From an uncultured Clostridia bacterium (GTDB taxonomy: Bacteria; Bacillota; Clostridia; Christensenellales; Aristaeellaceae): DNA of 9,154 bases. Position 1 is the first letter of the stretch; every line of letters starts with the position of its first letter. Positions 1 through 6,074 of the stretch are shown in pieces. Location: positions 1 to 9,154 of the forward strand of contig CAMOUF010000037.1 in assembly GCA_946626395.1 (NCBI GenBank), read 5' to 3'. The position numbers and the translations under genes were made by a program. The notes below the pieces were generated by a model. That model made no database searches. It was not told where the DNA came from and was given only the letters and a program-made list of their open reading frames with translations.

Positions 1-1
1 A

Positions 2-190
2 CGAGGGGAGCCACGCCCCGCCCCCCGCCGGGAGCCGATGGAGCAAATCAAAAAGCGAAAGAAGGATCCTAAACCCGCGAGACACGACCTGCGAAAGGCC
101 GGGGACGAGCTGCAAAAGCTCACCGACGCCCAGATCAAGGAAGTGGATAAGGTGGCTGCCGACAAGGAAAAGGAGATCATGGAGGTCTGA
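2..190 (+). CDS. frr: Ribosome recycling factor, C-terminal end (5' part outside window)
   Basis: Ribosome recycling factor works with EF-G in the cytoplasm to split the post-termination ribosome. Only the last 62 codons are present. The final stretch, with DELQKLTDAQIKEVDKV and the ending KEKEIMEV, is the typical RRF C-terminus, part of the three-helix bundle of domain I. The stop TGA overlaps the next ATG by one base (TGATG), and frr directly upstream of uppS is standard in Firmicutes. The first 35 codons or so fit less well. The segment before RREPMEQIKK is proline- and arginine-rich and looks about three residues short of the usual RRF pattern, and the segment DPKPARHD replaces the usual SEITEDD-like linker. 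This could be real divergence or poor sequence near an assembly end. The gene identity is secure; the sequence of the first ~110 bases is less so. Confidence 0.85.
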   Translation, partial: RGEPRPAPRREPMEQIKKRKKDPKPARHDLRKAGDELQKLTDAQIKEVDKVAADKEKEIMEV

Positions 191-390
191 TGACAAGCTA
201 TCTGGGCCTGCCTCTTGAGGCGGTCCTTTCTTCCTTGCCGGAAGGCGCGGCGGCCCCCGGGATCCTGGAGACCGCCGCCCCTCGCCGGGACGGCCAGACC
301 CGCCAGGGGGGCACGCTGCGCATCGTAGCCGTCCGGGAAGGCGTGTGGATCGTGGCACGGTTTATCGAAAGCGTGAAGCGCGCAGACTGA
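190..390 (+). CDS. Small hypothetical protein between frr and uppS (66 aa)
   Basis: I do not recognise a named family. The ATG overlaps the frr stop by one base, and GGAGG at 181-185 lies four bases before it, so the gene looks translationally coupled to frr. The product has no signal peptide or membrane segment. Its N-terminus (YLGLPLEAVLSSLPEG) resembles the G-x-x-L-x-x-A-x-x-x-L opening of PASTA-like repeats, followed by a basic middle part and a short beta-like end (GGTLRIVAVREGVWIVARF). The reading frame has the same GC-rich third positions as its neighbours. Small uncharacterised genes between frr and uppS occur in other clostridia as far as I recall, but I cannot confirm homology here. 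A long ORF on the other strand (198-830) is a GC-bias shadow that also runs into uppS. The call as a real gene rests on position, ribosome binding site and coupling. Confidence 0.6.
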   Translation: MTSYLGLPLEAVLSSLPEGAAAPGILETAAPRRDGQTRQGGTLRIVAVREGVWIVARFIESVKRAD

Positions 391-435
391 TAACCAACTA
401 AAATTTCCGATTTCCAAACCAAGGAGCACCACCCT

Positions 436-1149
436 ATGAGCGAACTTCCTCTCCCCCGCCACGTAGCCATCATTATGGATGGCAACGGCCGCTGGGCCAA
501 GCAGCATAAAATCAAGGTCGCCCTGGGCCACCGCAAGGGCGTGGAAACCCTGCGCGCCATTATCCGGGAAAGCAGCGACCTGGGCATCGAGGCCCTGTCC
601 TTATACGCCTTTTCCACGGAAAACTGGCGCCGTTCCCCCGAGGAGGTTTCGGCGCTGATGGGGCTTTTGCTGGAATTCTTTTCCTCTGAAATCGACGAGC
701 TGGACGAAAAGAACGTGTGCATCCGCATCCTGGGCGACAAGGAAGGCATGCCCCCCGCCCAGCGGGAAGCGCTGATAAACGCGGAAAAGCGCACCGGAAA
801 GAATACGGGCCTCAAGCTGAACATCGCCATTAACTACGGCGGACGGGCGGAGCTGGCCCGGGCGGCCCGGCGGCTGGCGGAAAAAGCGGTAAAAGGGGAA
901 ATCCGCCCGGAGGACATCGACGAAGACGCCTTGAGCCGGGAGCTGTACACAGCGGGGCTGCCCGACGTGGATCTGCTGATCCGCACCAGCGGCGAAATGC
1001 GGCTGAGCAATTTTCTGCTCTATCAGTGCGCTTACGCCGAATTTGATTTTCCCACCGTATTGTGGCCCGATTTTGATTTGAACGCCTATCACGAAGCGCT
1101 GCGGGCTTATCAGCACCGTGACCGGCGTTTTGGAGGACGTAATTCATGA
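436..1149 (+). CDS. uppS: Isoprenyl transferase (undecaprenyl diphosphate synthase family)
   Basis: A cytoplasmic cis-prenyltransferase that adds isopentenyl diphosphate units to farnesyl diphosphate, giving the C55 carrier lipid for peptidoglycan and other wall polymers. The 237 residues match the usual family length and carry all signature blocks in order. HVAIIMDGNGRWA is at 9-21, with the catalytic/Mg-binding Asp at 15. GHRKG is at 31-35, YAFSTENW at 57-64 and INYGGR at 132-137. RTSGE at 183-187 is followed by RLSNFLLYQ and the glutamate of AYAEF (E202). The start is supported by AAGGAG at 421-426, nine bases upstream. The stop overlaps the cdsA start by four bases (ATGA). Exact chain length cannot be read from the sequence; C55 is inferred from family and context with cdsA, dxr and ispG. 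Confidence 0.97.
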   Translation: MSELPLPRHVAIIMDGNGRWAKQHKIKVALGHRKGVETLRAIIRESSDLGIEALSLYAFSTENWRRSPEEVSALMGLLLEFFSSEIDELDEKNVCIRILGDKEGMPPAQREALINAEKRTGKNTGLKLNIAINYGGRAELARAARRLAEKAVKGEIRPEDIDEDALSRELYTAGLPDVDLLIRTSGEMRLSNFLLYQCAYAEFDFPTVLWPDFDLNAYHEALRAYQHRDRRFGGRNS

Positions 1150-1964
1150 CCCAGCGTATCTTGACCGGACTCGGCCTGCTCACCATCCTGTTGCTTGCCA
1201 TGTGGGGCGGGGGACTATGGTTTTCCGTGCCCTATATGATCACCATCTGCATGTCCATGTATGAAATGATCCAGGCTACCGCCAAGGCAGGCCACCGCCC
1301 CGTGCAGTGGCCCTGCTGGCTGTGCATGATTTTGTCCATTCCCCTGTATCATTTCTATAACAGTGTGTCGCTGCTGATGCCGCTGGTGGGCGGGGCGTTC
1401 ATGCTCATTTCCATGACCGTGATTTTCCGGGACGATCCCAAGCTGGAGGACATTCTGATTTCCTGTCTGCCCCTGATCAGCGTGCTGCTGCCGGGCCTGT
1501 GCATGCTGGGGCTGCAAAAAGCCCCCTCCCAATCCAGCCAGAATCTGCTGCTGACCCTGGCCTTCGGCGTGCCCCTGGTGGGGGACACCATGGCATTTTT
1601 CGTGGGCCGCCGGTTCGGGAAAAGGAAGCTGTGCCCCGCGGTGAGCCCCAACAAATCCATCGAAGGGGCTGTGGCCGGGCTGATCGGCAGCGTGGTTTGG
1701 GCCATGGCGGCGGCGGCGGCCTTCTCCCTGTATAAGCCCATTCCCCCCTTCTGGCACTTCCCCATCCTGGGCTTTGTGGGCGGCATCGCCGGGCAGATGG
1801 GCGATCTGTTCGCCTCCCTGATCAAGCGCCACTGCGGGGTGAAGGATTTCAGCAATATCTTTCCCGGCCACGGCGGCATGATGGATCGGCTGGACAGCGT
1901 ATACTGGGCCACGGTGATCCTGTATATCTATTTGAATATCGCCGTGAATGCCTTCGCCGCGTAA
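1146..1964 (+). CDS. cdsA: Phosphatidate cytidylyltransferase (CDP-diglyceride synthase)
   Basis: An integral membrane enzyme that converts CTP and phosphatidic acid to CDP-diacylglycerol, the branch-point precursor of phosphatidylglycerol and other phospholipids. The 272-residue protein is strongly hydrophobic, with multiple predicted membrane segments (for example about 8-30, 59-92, 103-122, 134-154, 176-196, 205-222 and 252-271). The family signature is complete in the C-terminal part: S224, K227-R228, K233-D234, PGHGG at 240-244, and D247-R-L-D250. The motif GDTMAFFVGRRFGK (146-159) followed by SPNKSIEG (167-174) is also characteristic. The ATG overlaps the uppS stop by four bases, and GGAGG at 1132-1136 sits nine bases upstream, so translation is probably coupled to uppS. 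Confidence 0.97.
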   Translation: MTQRILTGLGLLTILLLAMWGGGLWFSVPYMITICMSMYEMIQATAKAGHRPVQWPCWLCMILSIPLYHFYNSVSLLMPLVGGAFMLISMTVIFRDDPKLEDILISCLPLISVLLPGLCMLGLQKAPSQSSQNLLLTLAFGVPLVGDTMAFFVGRRFGKRKLCPAVSPNKSIEGAVAGLIGSVVWAMAAAAAFSLYKPIPPFWHFPILGFVGGIAGQMGDLFASLIKRHCGVKDFSNIFPGHGGMMDRLDSVYWATVILYIYLNIAVNAFAA

Positions 1965-1965
1965 A

Positions 1966-2002
1966 GAAGAGGAGCATATCTTTCTTCGCCTCTTCCGTTT
2001 TT
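1966..2002 (+). terminator. Probable Rho-independent terminator after cdsA
   Basis: GAAGAGG (1966-1972) pairs perfectly with CCTCTTC (1989-1995) around a 16-base loop, and is followed closely by TTTTTATTT (1998-2006). The stem starts two bases after the cdsA stop. The stem is only seven pairs and the loop is long, so termination may be partial; in most relatives dxr is read through from upstream. No confident promoter for dxr is visible in the gap. Confidence 0.5.
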
Positions 2003-2027
2003 ATTTCGCCACCTTATGATGAAAAAC

Positions 2028-2047
2028 CCGGGAAACGTTCTTCCCGG
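2028..2047. other. Perfect hairpin in the cdsA-dxr gap
   Basis: CCGGGAA (2028-2034) pairs with TTCCCGG (2041-2047) around a six-base loop. On the + strand no T run follows. On the - strand the stem is followed at once by five Ts (the AAAAA at 2022-2026), which would suit a terminator for - strand transcripts, though no - strand gene is supported here. It could also be an mRNA leader structure or 5' stabiliser for dxr. Confidence 0.4.
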
Positions 2048-2101
2048 TACGCTGGCAGAAAATATCAGCCCAAAAATAAAAAGTGAGGTATTTTCATCAG
2101 T

Positions 2102-3259
2102 ATGAAGCGCGGTATTGCCATTTTGGGCAGCACGGGTTCCATCGGCAAACAAGCCATAGAAGTGATCGGGCTGCATCCCGACCGCTTTTTTGTAACCGCC
2201 CTGACCGCCCACAAAAACGCCGAACTGCTTTTTGAACAGGTGCGTTTGCTGCGCCCCCGACTGGCGGCGCTGACGGGCACGGAAGAACCGGTGGAGATTC
2301 CCCAAGACCTTTCCTTCTGCGAGTTTCGCTTCGGCAGGCAGGCGCTGATTGACGCGGCCAGGGAAGCGGAGGGCCAGGACGTGCTGGCCGCCGTGGTGGG
2401 CGTGGCGGGGCTCAAGGCCGTCATGGCCGCCCGGGAAGCGGGCAAGCGGGTGCTTTTGGCCAACAAGGAAACGCTGGTGGCCGGGGGCGAAATGGTGATG
2501 AACGCCTGCCCGGCGGGCACCCTTTTGCCCGTGGACAGCGAGCACAGCGCCATTTTCCAATGCCTGCAGGGGGCGGGGCCCAATCCCTATGTGCAGATTT
2601 TATTGACCGCCTCCGGCGGGCCCTTCCGCACCTGGGACAGGGAGCGAATCCGGACCGCCACGGTGGCCCAGGCCCTGGGCCATCCCACCTGGAATATGGG
2701 CGCGAAAATCACCATCGACTCCGCCTCCATGTTCAACAAGGCCCTGGAAATCATCGAGGCCAAATGGCTGTTTAACGCCCGGCCCGAGCAGATTCAGGTG
2801 GTGGTGCATCCCCAGAGCATCGTCCATTCCGCCGTGAAGTTTGCCGACGGCGCGGTGATCGCCCAGCTGGGGGCCCCGGACATGAAGGTGCCCATTCTCT
2901 ACGCCATGAGCTATCCGGAACGCCTGCCCACCGGGGGCCGGGAATTGGATTTATTTGAGGTGGGCACCCTGACCTTTGAAAAGCCCGACCCGGAAAAGTT
3001 TCCCGCCATCCCCCTGGCCTATGCGGCGCTGCGCCAGGGCGGCGCGGCCTGCTGCGTGCTGAACGCCGCCAACGAGGAAGCCTGCTATGCTTTCCTGGCG
3101 GGAAAGATCGCCTTTGGCCGCATCCCCGAAATCGTGGACGCCGCCCTGCAAAAGCACGCTTCCCTCCCCGCCCGCTCCCTGGACGATATCGACCGGGCGG
3201 ACGCCCTGGCGAGGGAAACGGCGAAAGCGTTGATGAAGACATTAGGCAACAGGCATTAG
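2102..3259 (+). CDS. dxr: 1-deoxy-D-xylulose 5-phosphate reductoisomerase
   Basis: A cytoplasmic enzyme of the MEP pathway: it rearranges and reduces DXP with NADPH to 2-C-methyl-D-erythritol 4-phosphate. It is the known target of fosmidomycin. The 385 residues are close to the family length. The NADPH-binding GSTGSIG is at 9-15 and LANKE at 119-123. The metal ligands lie in PVDSEH (D145, E147) and in IEAKWLF (E219). Further blocks are ASGGPF (170-175), HPTWNMG (194-200), KITIDSASMFNK (202-213), VHPQS (235-239) and GAPDMKVPI (257-265). A GTGAGGT at 2083-2089 lies about 12 bases before the ATG, slightly distant. The end is odd: the last residues (TLGNRH) and the stop TAG (3257-3259) are written in the 7-base repeat units of the following insertion. 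The original C-terminus was therefore probably altered; the active site is untouched. Confidence 0.96.
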   Translation: MKRGIAILGSTGSIGKQAIEVIGLHPDRFFVTALTAHKNAELLFEQVRLLRPRLAALTGTEEPVEIPQDLSFCEFRFGRQALIDAAREAEGQDVLAAVVGVAGLKAVMAAREAGKRVLLANKETLVAGGEMVMNACPAGTLLPVDSEHSAIFQCLQGAGPNPYVQILLTASGGPFRTWDRERIRTATVAQALGHPTWNMGAKITIDSASMFNKALEIIEAKWLFNARPEQIQVVVHPQSIVHSAVKFADGAVIAQLGAPDMKVPILYAMSYPERLPTGGRELDLFEVGTLTFEKPDPEKFPAIPLAYAALRQGGAACCVLNAANEEACYAFLAGKIAFGRIPEIVDAALQKHASLPARSLDDIDRADALARETAKALMKTLGNRH

Positions 3260-3277
3260 GTATTTGGACATTGGGAT
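3243..3277 (+). repeat. Left heptad array (TAGGCAA-like, 5 units)
   Basis: Five 7-base units follow each other without gaps: TAGGCAA, CAGGCAT, TAGGTAT, TTGGACA, TTGGGAT. The GG dinucleotide recurs at exactly 3245, 3252, 3259, 3266 and 3273. The first units overlap the dxr 3' end and supply its stop codon. Confidence 0.8.
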
Positions 3278-3294
3278 AACCAATAGTTATGTAT

Positions 3295-3298
3295 GAGG
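3295..3298 (+). promoter_or_regulatory. Ribosome binding site deciding the four-helix-bundle start
   Basis: GAGG at 3295-3298 is eight bases before the ATG at 3307. It lies inside the reading frame of the alternative upstream ATG at 3289, which has no comparable site, so 3307 is preferred. Confidence 0.55.
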
Positions 3299-3306
3299 TA
3301 CCTTCA

Positions 3307-3666
3307 ATGCAAGATCTTAAAGAATTAACAGTTTGGAATAAGTCTATGGATTTGGTGATAGAAGTATATCAAATCGCAGGTTTATTACCAAGGGAAGAAC
3401 TATTTGTTCTCTCAGATCAGATGCGCAGAACTGCCATTTCAATTCCATCAAATATTTCAGAAGGCTATGGACGAAACGCCTTGAAGGATTACGTCAGATT
3501 TTTGAATATTGCCAGAGGATCAAAAAACGAATTGGAAACACAATTGTTCCTCTGTGTACGTCTGAACTATATTTCCAATGTTGAAATTATCAAAGCGCTT
3601 GCGTTATGTGAAGAAATAGGAAAAATGTTGAATAGCCTGATAAAGAAACTGATGGTTTTTTCCTGA
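3307..3666 (+). CDS. Four-helix bundle protein (23S rRNA IVP / Avd-like)
   Basis: The product is a 119-residue helical protein of the family first seen as ORFs in intervening sequences of 23S rRNA genes. The family is structurally related to Avd, the accessory protein of diversity-generating retroelements that forms a pentamer and binds reverse transcriptase and RNA. No biochemical role is established for members of this stand-alone kind. Family hallmarks are the opening LKELTVWNKSMDL, the block RRTAISIPSNISEGYGR (40-56), FLNIARGS (65-72) and ELETQL (75-80). The start at 3307 is chosen because homologues typically begin MxDxxxLxVW. The ATG at 3289 would add six residues. No rRNA, reverse transcriptase or variable repeat is present in the window, so it is neither an rRNA intervening sequence nor an obvious retroelement partner. 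AT-rich codons set it apart from every neighbour. Confidence 0.9.
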   Translation: MQDLKELTVWNKSMDLVIEVYQIAGLLPREELFVLSDQMRRTAISIPSNISEGYGRNALKDYVRFLNIARGSKNELETQLFLCVRLNYISNVEIIKALALCEEIGKMLNSLIKKLMVFS

Positions 3667-3669
3667 TTG

Positions 3670-3746
3670 CTGCCTATCAATTTTTCCTACATACCTGCTG
3701 TCTACCACCTATTTCCTACTGCCTATTGCCTATTGCTTATTGCCTA
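3670..3746 (-). repeat. Right heptad array (TTGCCTA on +; inverted copy of left array)
   Basis: On the + strand, 7-base units run in one register over 3691-3746: ATACCTG, CTGTCTA, CCACCTA, TTTCCTA, CTGCCTA, TTGCCTA, TTGCTTA, TTGCCTA. A further CTGCCTA at 3670-3676 is in the same phase, with two degenerate units between. Read on the - strand the consensus is TAGGCAA, matching the left array. The first left unit (3243-3249) and the last right unit (3740-3746) are perfect complements. Confidence 0.8.
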
Positions 3747-3762
3747 TTCTCACCCTATCGAA

Positions 3763-3768
3763 AAGGAG
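3763..3768 (+). promoter_or_regulatory. Ribosome binding site deciding the rseP start
   Basis: AAGGAG, six bases before the ATG at 3775. It argues against a longer reading from 3667, whose extra 36 residues would be translated repeat sequence. Confidence 0.85.
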
Positions 3769-3774
3769 CCAATT

Positions 3775-4902
3775 ATGAACCTTCTTTACATTCTCGCCGC
3801 CATTCTGATGCTGGGCATCATGGTGACCATTCACGAGGCCGGACACTTTTTCGCCGCCCGGCTGACAGGCATCCCGGTGAAGGAATTTGCCATCGGGTTC
3901 GGGCCCAGGCTGCTGTCCTGGAAAAGCAAAAAATATGAAACCCAGTTTTTCCTGCGGGCGATTCCCGCCGGGGGCTACTGCATGTTCTACGGCGAGGACG
4001 ACACCGAAGGCACAGAAGCTAAAAATGATCCCCGGGCCATCGGCAATTATGCCGTGTGGCGGCGCATCGTGACGGTGTTCATGGGGCCCATGATGAATTT
4101 CGTGTTGGCCCTGGTGGTGGCGACGGCCCTGTACGACATGGTGGGAGAAGATACCCAGGGCGGGTATACCAAGTATCCTTCCATCACCTCCGTGGACGCC
4201 GGCGGGGCCGTGGCCCAGGCGGGCATTGAACTGCGGGCGGGGGATGAACTGATCTCCGTCAACGGCCAGGACGCCCTGGGCGTGACCGAGGACGGAACTA
4301 ATTTAAAGCTCACCGCCCTGCTGGATTCCCTGGCCCCTTCCGGGGAGCCGCTGACCATCGGCGCGCGCCGGGGAACGGAAGAATTTACCTTCCAGGTGAC
4401 CCCCGTTTATAACGCCCAGCTGAACCGGTATCTCATGGGCGTGAGCCTGAATTCCGGCTATGTGCCGGGGTTCACCGCCGTGTCTATCCCCCGGGCGGTG
4501 GAACTTGGCGCCAATTACTGCGTCACCGCCGGAGGGGCGATCCTGCGCAGCCTGAAAGACCTGATCACCACCGGCGCGGGCTTTGACCAGACCTCCGGGC
4601 CCGTGGGCGTGGTGCAGCTCATTGCTGAGGAGACCCAGCGCTCCGCCTCCGATTCCGCCCGGGAAGCGCTGATCACCTATGGAGAACTGCTGGTGATGAT
4701 CTCCGTGAACCTGGGCCTGTTTAACCTGCTGCCTATTCCCGGCCTGGACGGCAGCCGCATCCTGTTCCTGATCGTGGAGGGCATCCGCCGCAAGCCCGTG
4801 CCCCAGAAGATCGAAGCCTATGTGCATATGACGGGCTACCTGCTTCTCATCGGGCTGATGCTGGTGATGACCTATAAGGATATCCTGCGGATTTTCAGGT
4901 AA
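3775..4902 (+). CDS. rseP: RIP metalloprotease RseP (site-2 protease, M50)
   Basis: An intramembrane zinc protease. In relatives (RseP, RasP) it cleaves membrane-bound anti-sigma factors and clears signal-peptide remnants. The 375-residue product has the zinc motif HEAGH at 20-24 inside the first membrane segment (about 4-26). A second membrane segment lies at 101-122. A PDZ domain lies at about 135-210, with AQAGIELRAGDELISVNG as its core. The conserved TSGPVGV is at 273-279, and the second metal-ligand motif NLLPIPGLDG (317-326, D325) leads into the last hydrophobic segments (about 305-335 and 352-368). All catalytic residues are present. The gene follows the AT-rich insertion, and ispG starts 25 bases after its stop. 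Its substrate in this organism cannot be read from the window. Expression could depend on read-through across the insertion. Confidence 0.96.
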   Translation: MNLLYILAAILMLGIMVTIHEAGHFFAARLTGIPVKEFAIGFGPRLLSWKSKKYETQFFLRAIPAGGYCMFYGEDDTEGTEAKNDPRAIGNYAVWRRIVTVFMGPMMNFVLALVVATALYDMVGEDTQGGYTKYPSITSVDAGGAVAQAGIELRAGDELISVNGQDALGVTEDGTNLKLTALLDSLAPSGEPLTIGARRGTEEFTFQVTPVYNAQLNRYLMGVSLNSGYVPGFTAVSIPRAVELGANYCVTAGGAILRSLKDLITTGAGFDQTSGPVGVVQLIAEETQRSASDSAREALITYGELLVMISVNLGLFNLLPIPGLDGSRILFLIVEGIRRKPVPQKIEAYVHMTGYLLLIGLMLVMTYKDILRIFR

Positions 4903-4927
4903 CGCGCACGATAAAGGAGTTTTTACC

Positions 4928-5989
4928 ATGGGAAAAACCAAGCAAGTTCATGCAGGAAGCGTTTTGATCGGCGGCGGCGCGCCGGTATCCATTCAATCCA
5001 TGACCAATACCGACACCCGGGACGTGCCCGCCACCCTGGACCAGATCAAGCGCCTGGCCGCGGCGGGGTGCGATCTGGTGCGGGTATCCGTATATGACCG
5101 GGCCTGCGCCGGGGCGGTCCGGGCGCTGGTGGACGGGAGCCCGGTGCCGCTGGTGGCGGACATTCACTTTGACCACACCCTGGCCATCGCCGCCATGGAA
5201 AACGGCATCCACAAAATGCGCATCAACCCCGGCAACATCGGCGGGGCGGACAAGGTGCGCAGGGTGGCGGACTGCGCCAAGGCCCATCATGTGCCCATCC
5301 GGATCGGGGTCAACGCCGGGAGCCTGGAAAAGGATCTGTTGGAAAAATACGGCGGCCTCACTGCCCAGGGCATGGTGGACAGCGCCCTGCGCCATGTGCG
5401 CTTATTGGAGGAAGTCCATTTTGACGATATTGTGATTTCCTTAAAGGCCAGCGACGTGCCCCTGACCGTTCAGGCCTACCGGCTGATGCATGAAACCTGC
5501 GATTATCCTTTGCATCTGGGCGTCACCGAAGCGGGCCTGCCGGGCCAGGGCACGGTAAAAAGCGCCATCGGCATCGGGACGCTTTTGCTGGAAGGCATTG
5601 GCGACACCGTGCGGGTGTCCCTGACCGGCGACCCGGTGCACGAGCCCCAGGCCGCCCTGGAAATCCTGCGGGCCCTGAACCTGCGCAAGGGCATCCGCTT
5701 CGTATCCTGCCCCACCTGCGGGCGCACCCAGATCAACGTGGAAGCCGTGGCCGAACGCATGACGCGGGAGTTTGCAGGCGTGGAGGAGCCCATCACCGTG
5801 GCGGTCATGGGCTGCGTGGTCAATGGCCCCGGGGAAGCCCGGGACGCGGACATCGCCCTCTGCGGCGGCAAGGACTGCGGAGCCCTGTACGTGAAGGGAC
5901 AGTTCGTGCGCAAGCTCACCGGCGATTTGGGCGAGGCCATGAGCCAGGCGGTAAGGGAATATCTTGCTGCTTCCATGAATAACCAATAA
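4928..5989 (+). CDS. ispG: 4-hydroxy-3-methylbut-2-en-1-yl diphosphate synthase (flavodoxin/ferredoxin)
   Basis: The penultimate MEP-pathway enzyme: it reductively opens methylerythritol cyclodiphosphate to HMBPP using a [4Fe-4S] cluster. The 353 residues match the short two-domain bacterial form. The N-terminal TIM barrel shows GGGAPVSIQSMTNTDTRD (15-32), VADIHFD (76-82), KMRINPGNIG (96-105) and RIGVNAGSLE (125-134). The C-terminal cluster domain has SCPTCGR (cysteines 261 and 264) and MGCVVNGPGEA, with cysteine 296 and the fourth ligand glutamate 303. AAAGGAG at 4913-4919 lies eight bases before the ATG. Together with dxr and uppS in the same block it ties isoprenoid supply to carrier-lipid synthesis. 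ispG lying between rseP and polC is a common clostridial arrangement. Confidence 0.97.
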   Translation: MGKTKQVHAGSVLIGGGAPVSIQSMTNTDTRDVPATLDQIKRLAAAGCDLVRVSVYDRACAGAVRALVDGSPVPLVADIHFDHTLAIAAMENGIHKMRINPGNIGGADKVRRVADCAKAHHVPIRIGVNAGSLEKDLLEKYGGLTAQGMVDSALRHVRLLEEVHFDDIVISLKASDVPLTVQAYRLMHETCDYPLHLGVTEAGLPGQGTVKSAIGIGTLLLEGIGDTVRVSLTGDPVHEPQAALEILRALNLRKGIRFVSCPTCGRTQINVEAVAERMTREFAGVEEPITVAVMGCVVNGPGEARDADIALCGGKDCGALYVKGQFVRKLTGDLGEAMSQAVREYLAASMNNQ

Positions 5990-6014
5990 GCCCTGTATCC
6001 AACGATTCTTCAGG

Positions 6015-6043
6015 TTGCGGAAATGGTCAAAGTATAGTAGAAT
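6015..6043 (+). promoter_or_regulatory. Possible sigma-A promoter for the toxin-antitoxin pair
   Basis: TTGCGG (6015-6020) and TAGAAT (6038-6043) are separated by 17 bases. The -10 matches the consensus at five of six positions, the -35 only at the first three. An ATAGT direct repeat (6034-6038 and 6042-6046) overlaps the -10 and could be an autoregulatory site. It may also feed polC, since no terminator is seen downstream. Confidence 0.45.
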
Positions 6044-6059
6044 AGTGATAGAAAAACGT

Positions 6060-6066
6060 GGAGGTG
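6060..6066 (+). promoter_or_regulatory. Ribosome binding site deciding the antitoxin start
   Basis: GGAGGTG lies eight bases before the ATG at 6075. It would fall inside a longer reading starting near 6015, so the shorter protein is preferred. Confidence 0.8.
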
Positions 6067-6074
6067 AATTGACG

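Larger units (their letters stand above)
3243..3746 (+). mobile_element. Putative small element: four-helix-bundle gene framed by inverted heptad arrays
   Basis: About 500 bases of AT-rich DNA sit between dxr and rseP, which are usually adjacent in Firmicutes. Two 60-base rows counted inside the gene have 22 and 20 G+C, against a strongly GC-rich surround. The insert consists of a left array of TAGGCAA-like units, one gene of the 23S rRNA IVP/Avd-like family, and a right array of the reverse-complement unit TTGCCTA. The left array begins inside dxr and the right array ends about 16 bases before the rseP ribosome binding site. No transposase, integrase or clear target-site duplication is visible. 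That it moved here as a unit is an inference from composition, position and symmetry; the exact ends are uncertain by roughly ten bases. Confidence 0.6.

Noticed and set aside
198..1201. Long - strand open frames opposite the 66-aa gene and uppS
   Set aside because: Antisense to uppS with all motifs intact; arginine-, serine- and proline-rich shadow translations without recognisable domains.
2010..2020. TATGAT as a -10 element for dxr
   Set aside because: No acceptable -35 lies 16-18 bases upstream and it would overlap the terminator region after cdsA.
3264..3292. Promoter for the four-helix-bundle gene (TTGGAC, 17 bases, TTATGT)
   Set aside because: Only three of six matches in each box, and the -35 is simply one of the heptad units; too weak to call.
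3670..3746. CRISPR-like array
   Set aside because: The units are seven bases long and contiguous, with no spacers and no cas genes nearby.
3667..3774. N-terminal extension of RseP from position 3667
   Set aside because: The extra 36 residues are translated heptad repeat (tyrosine/leucine/alanine pattern). The ATG at 3775 has a proper ribosome binding site and gives the normal RseP N-terminus.
6015..6074. Longer antitoxin N-terminus from near 6015
   Set aside because: It would read through the likely promoter and the strong ribosome binding site at 6060-6066.
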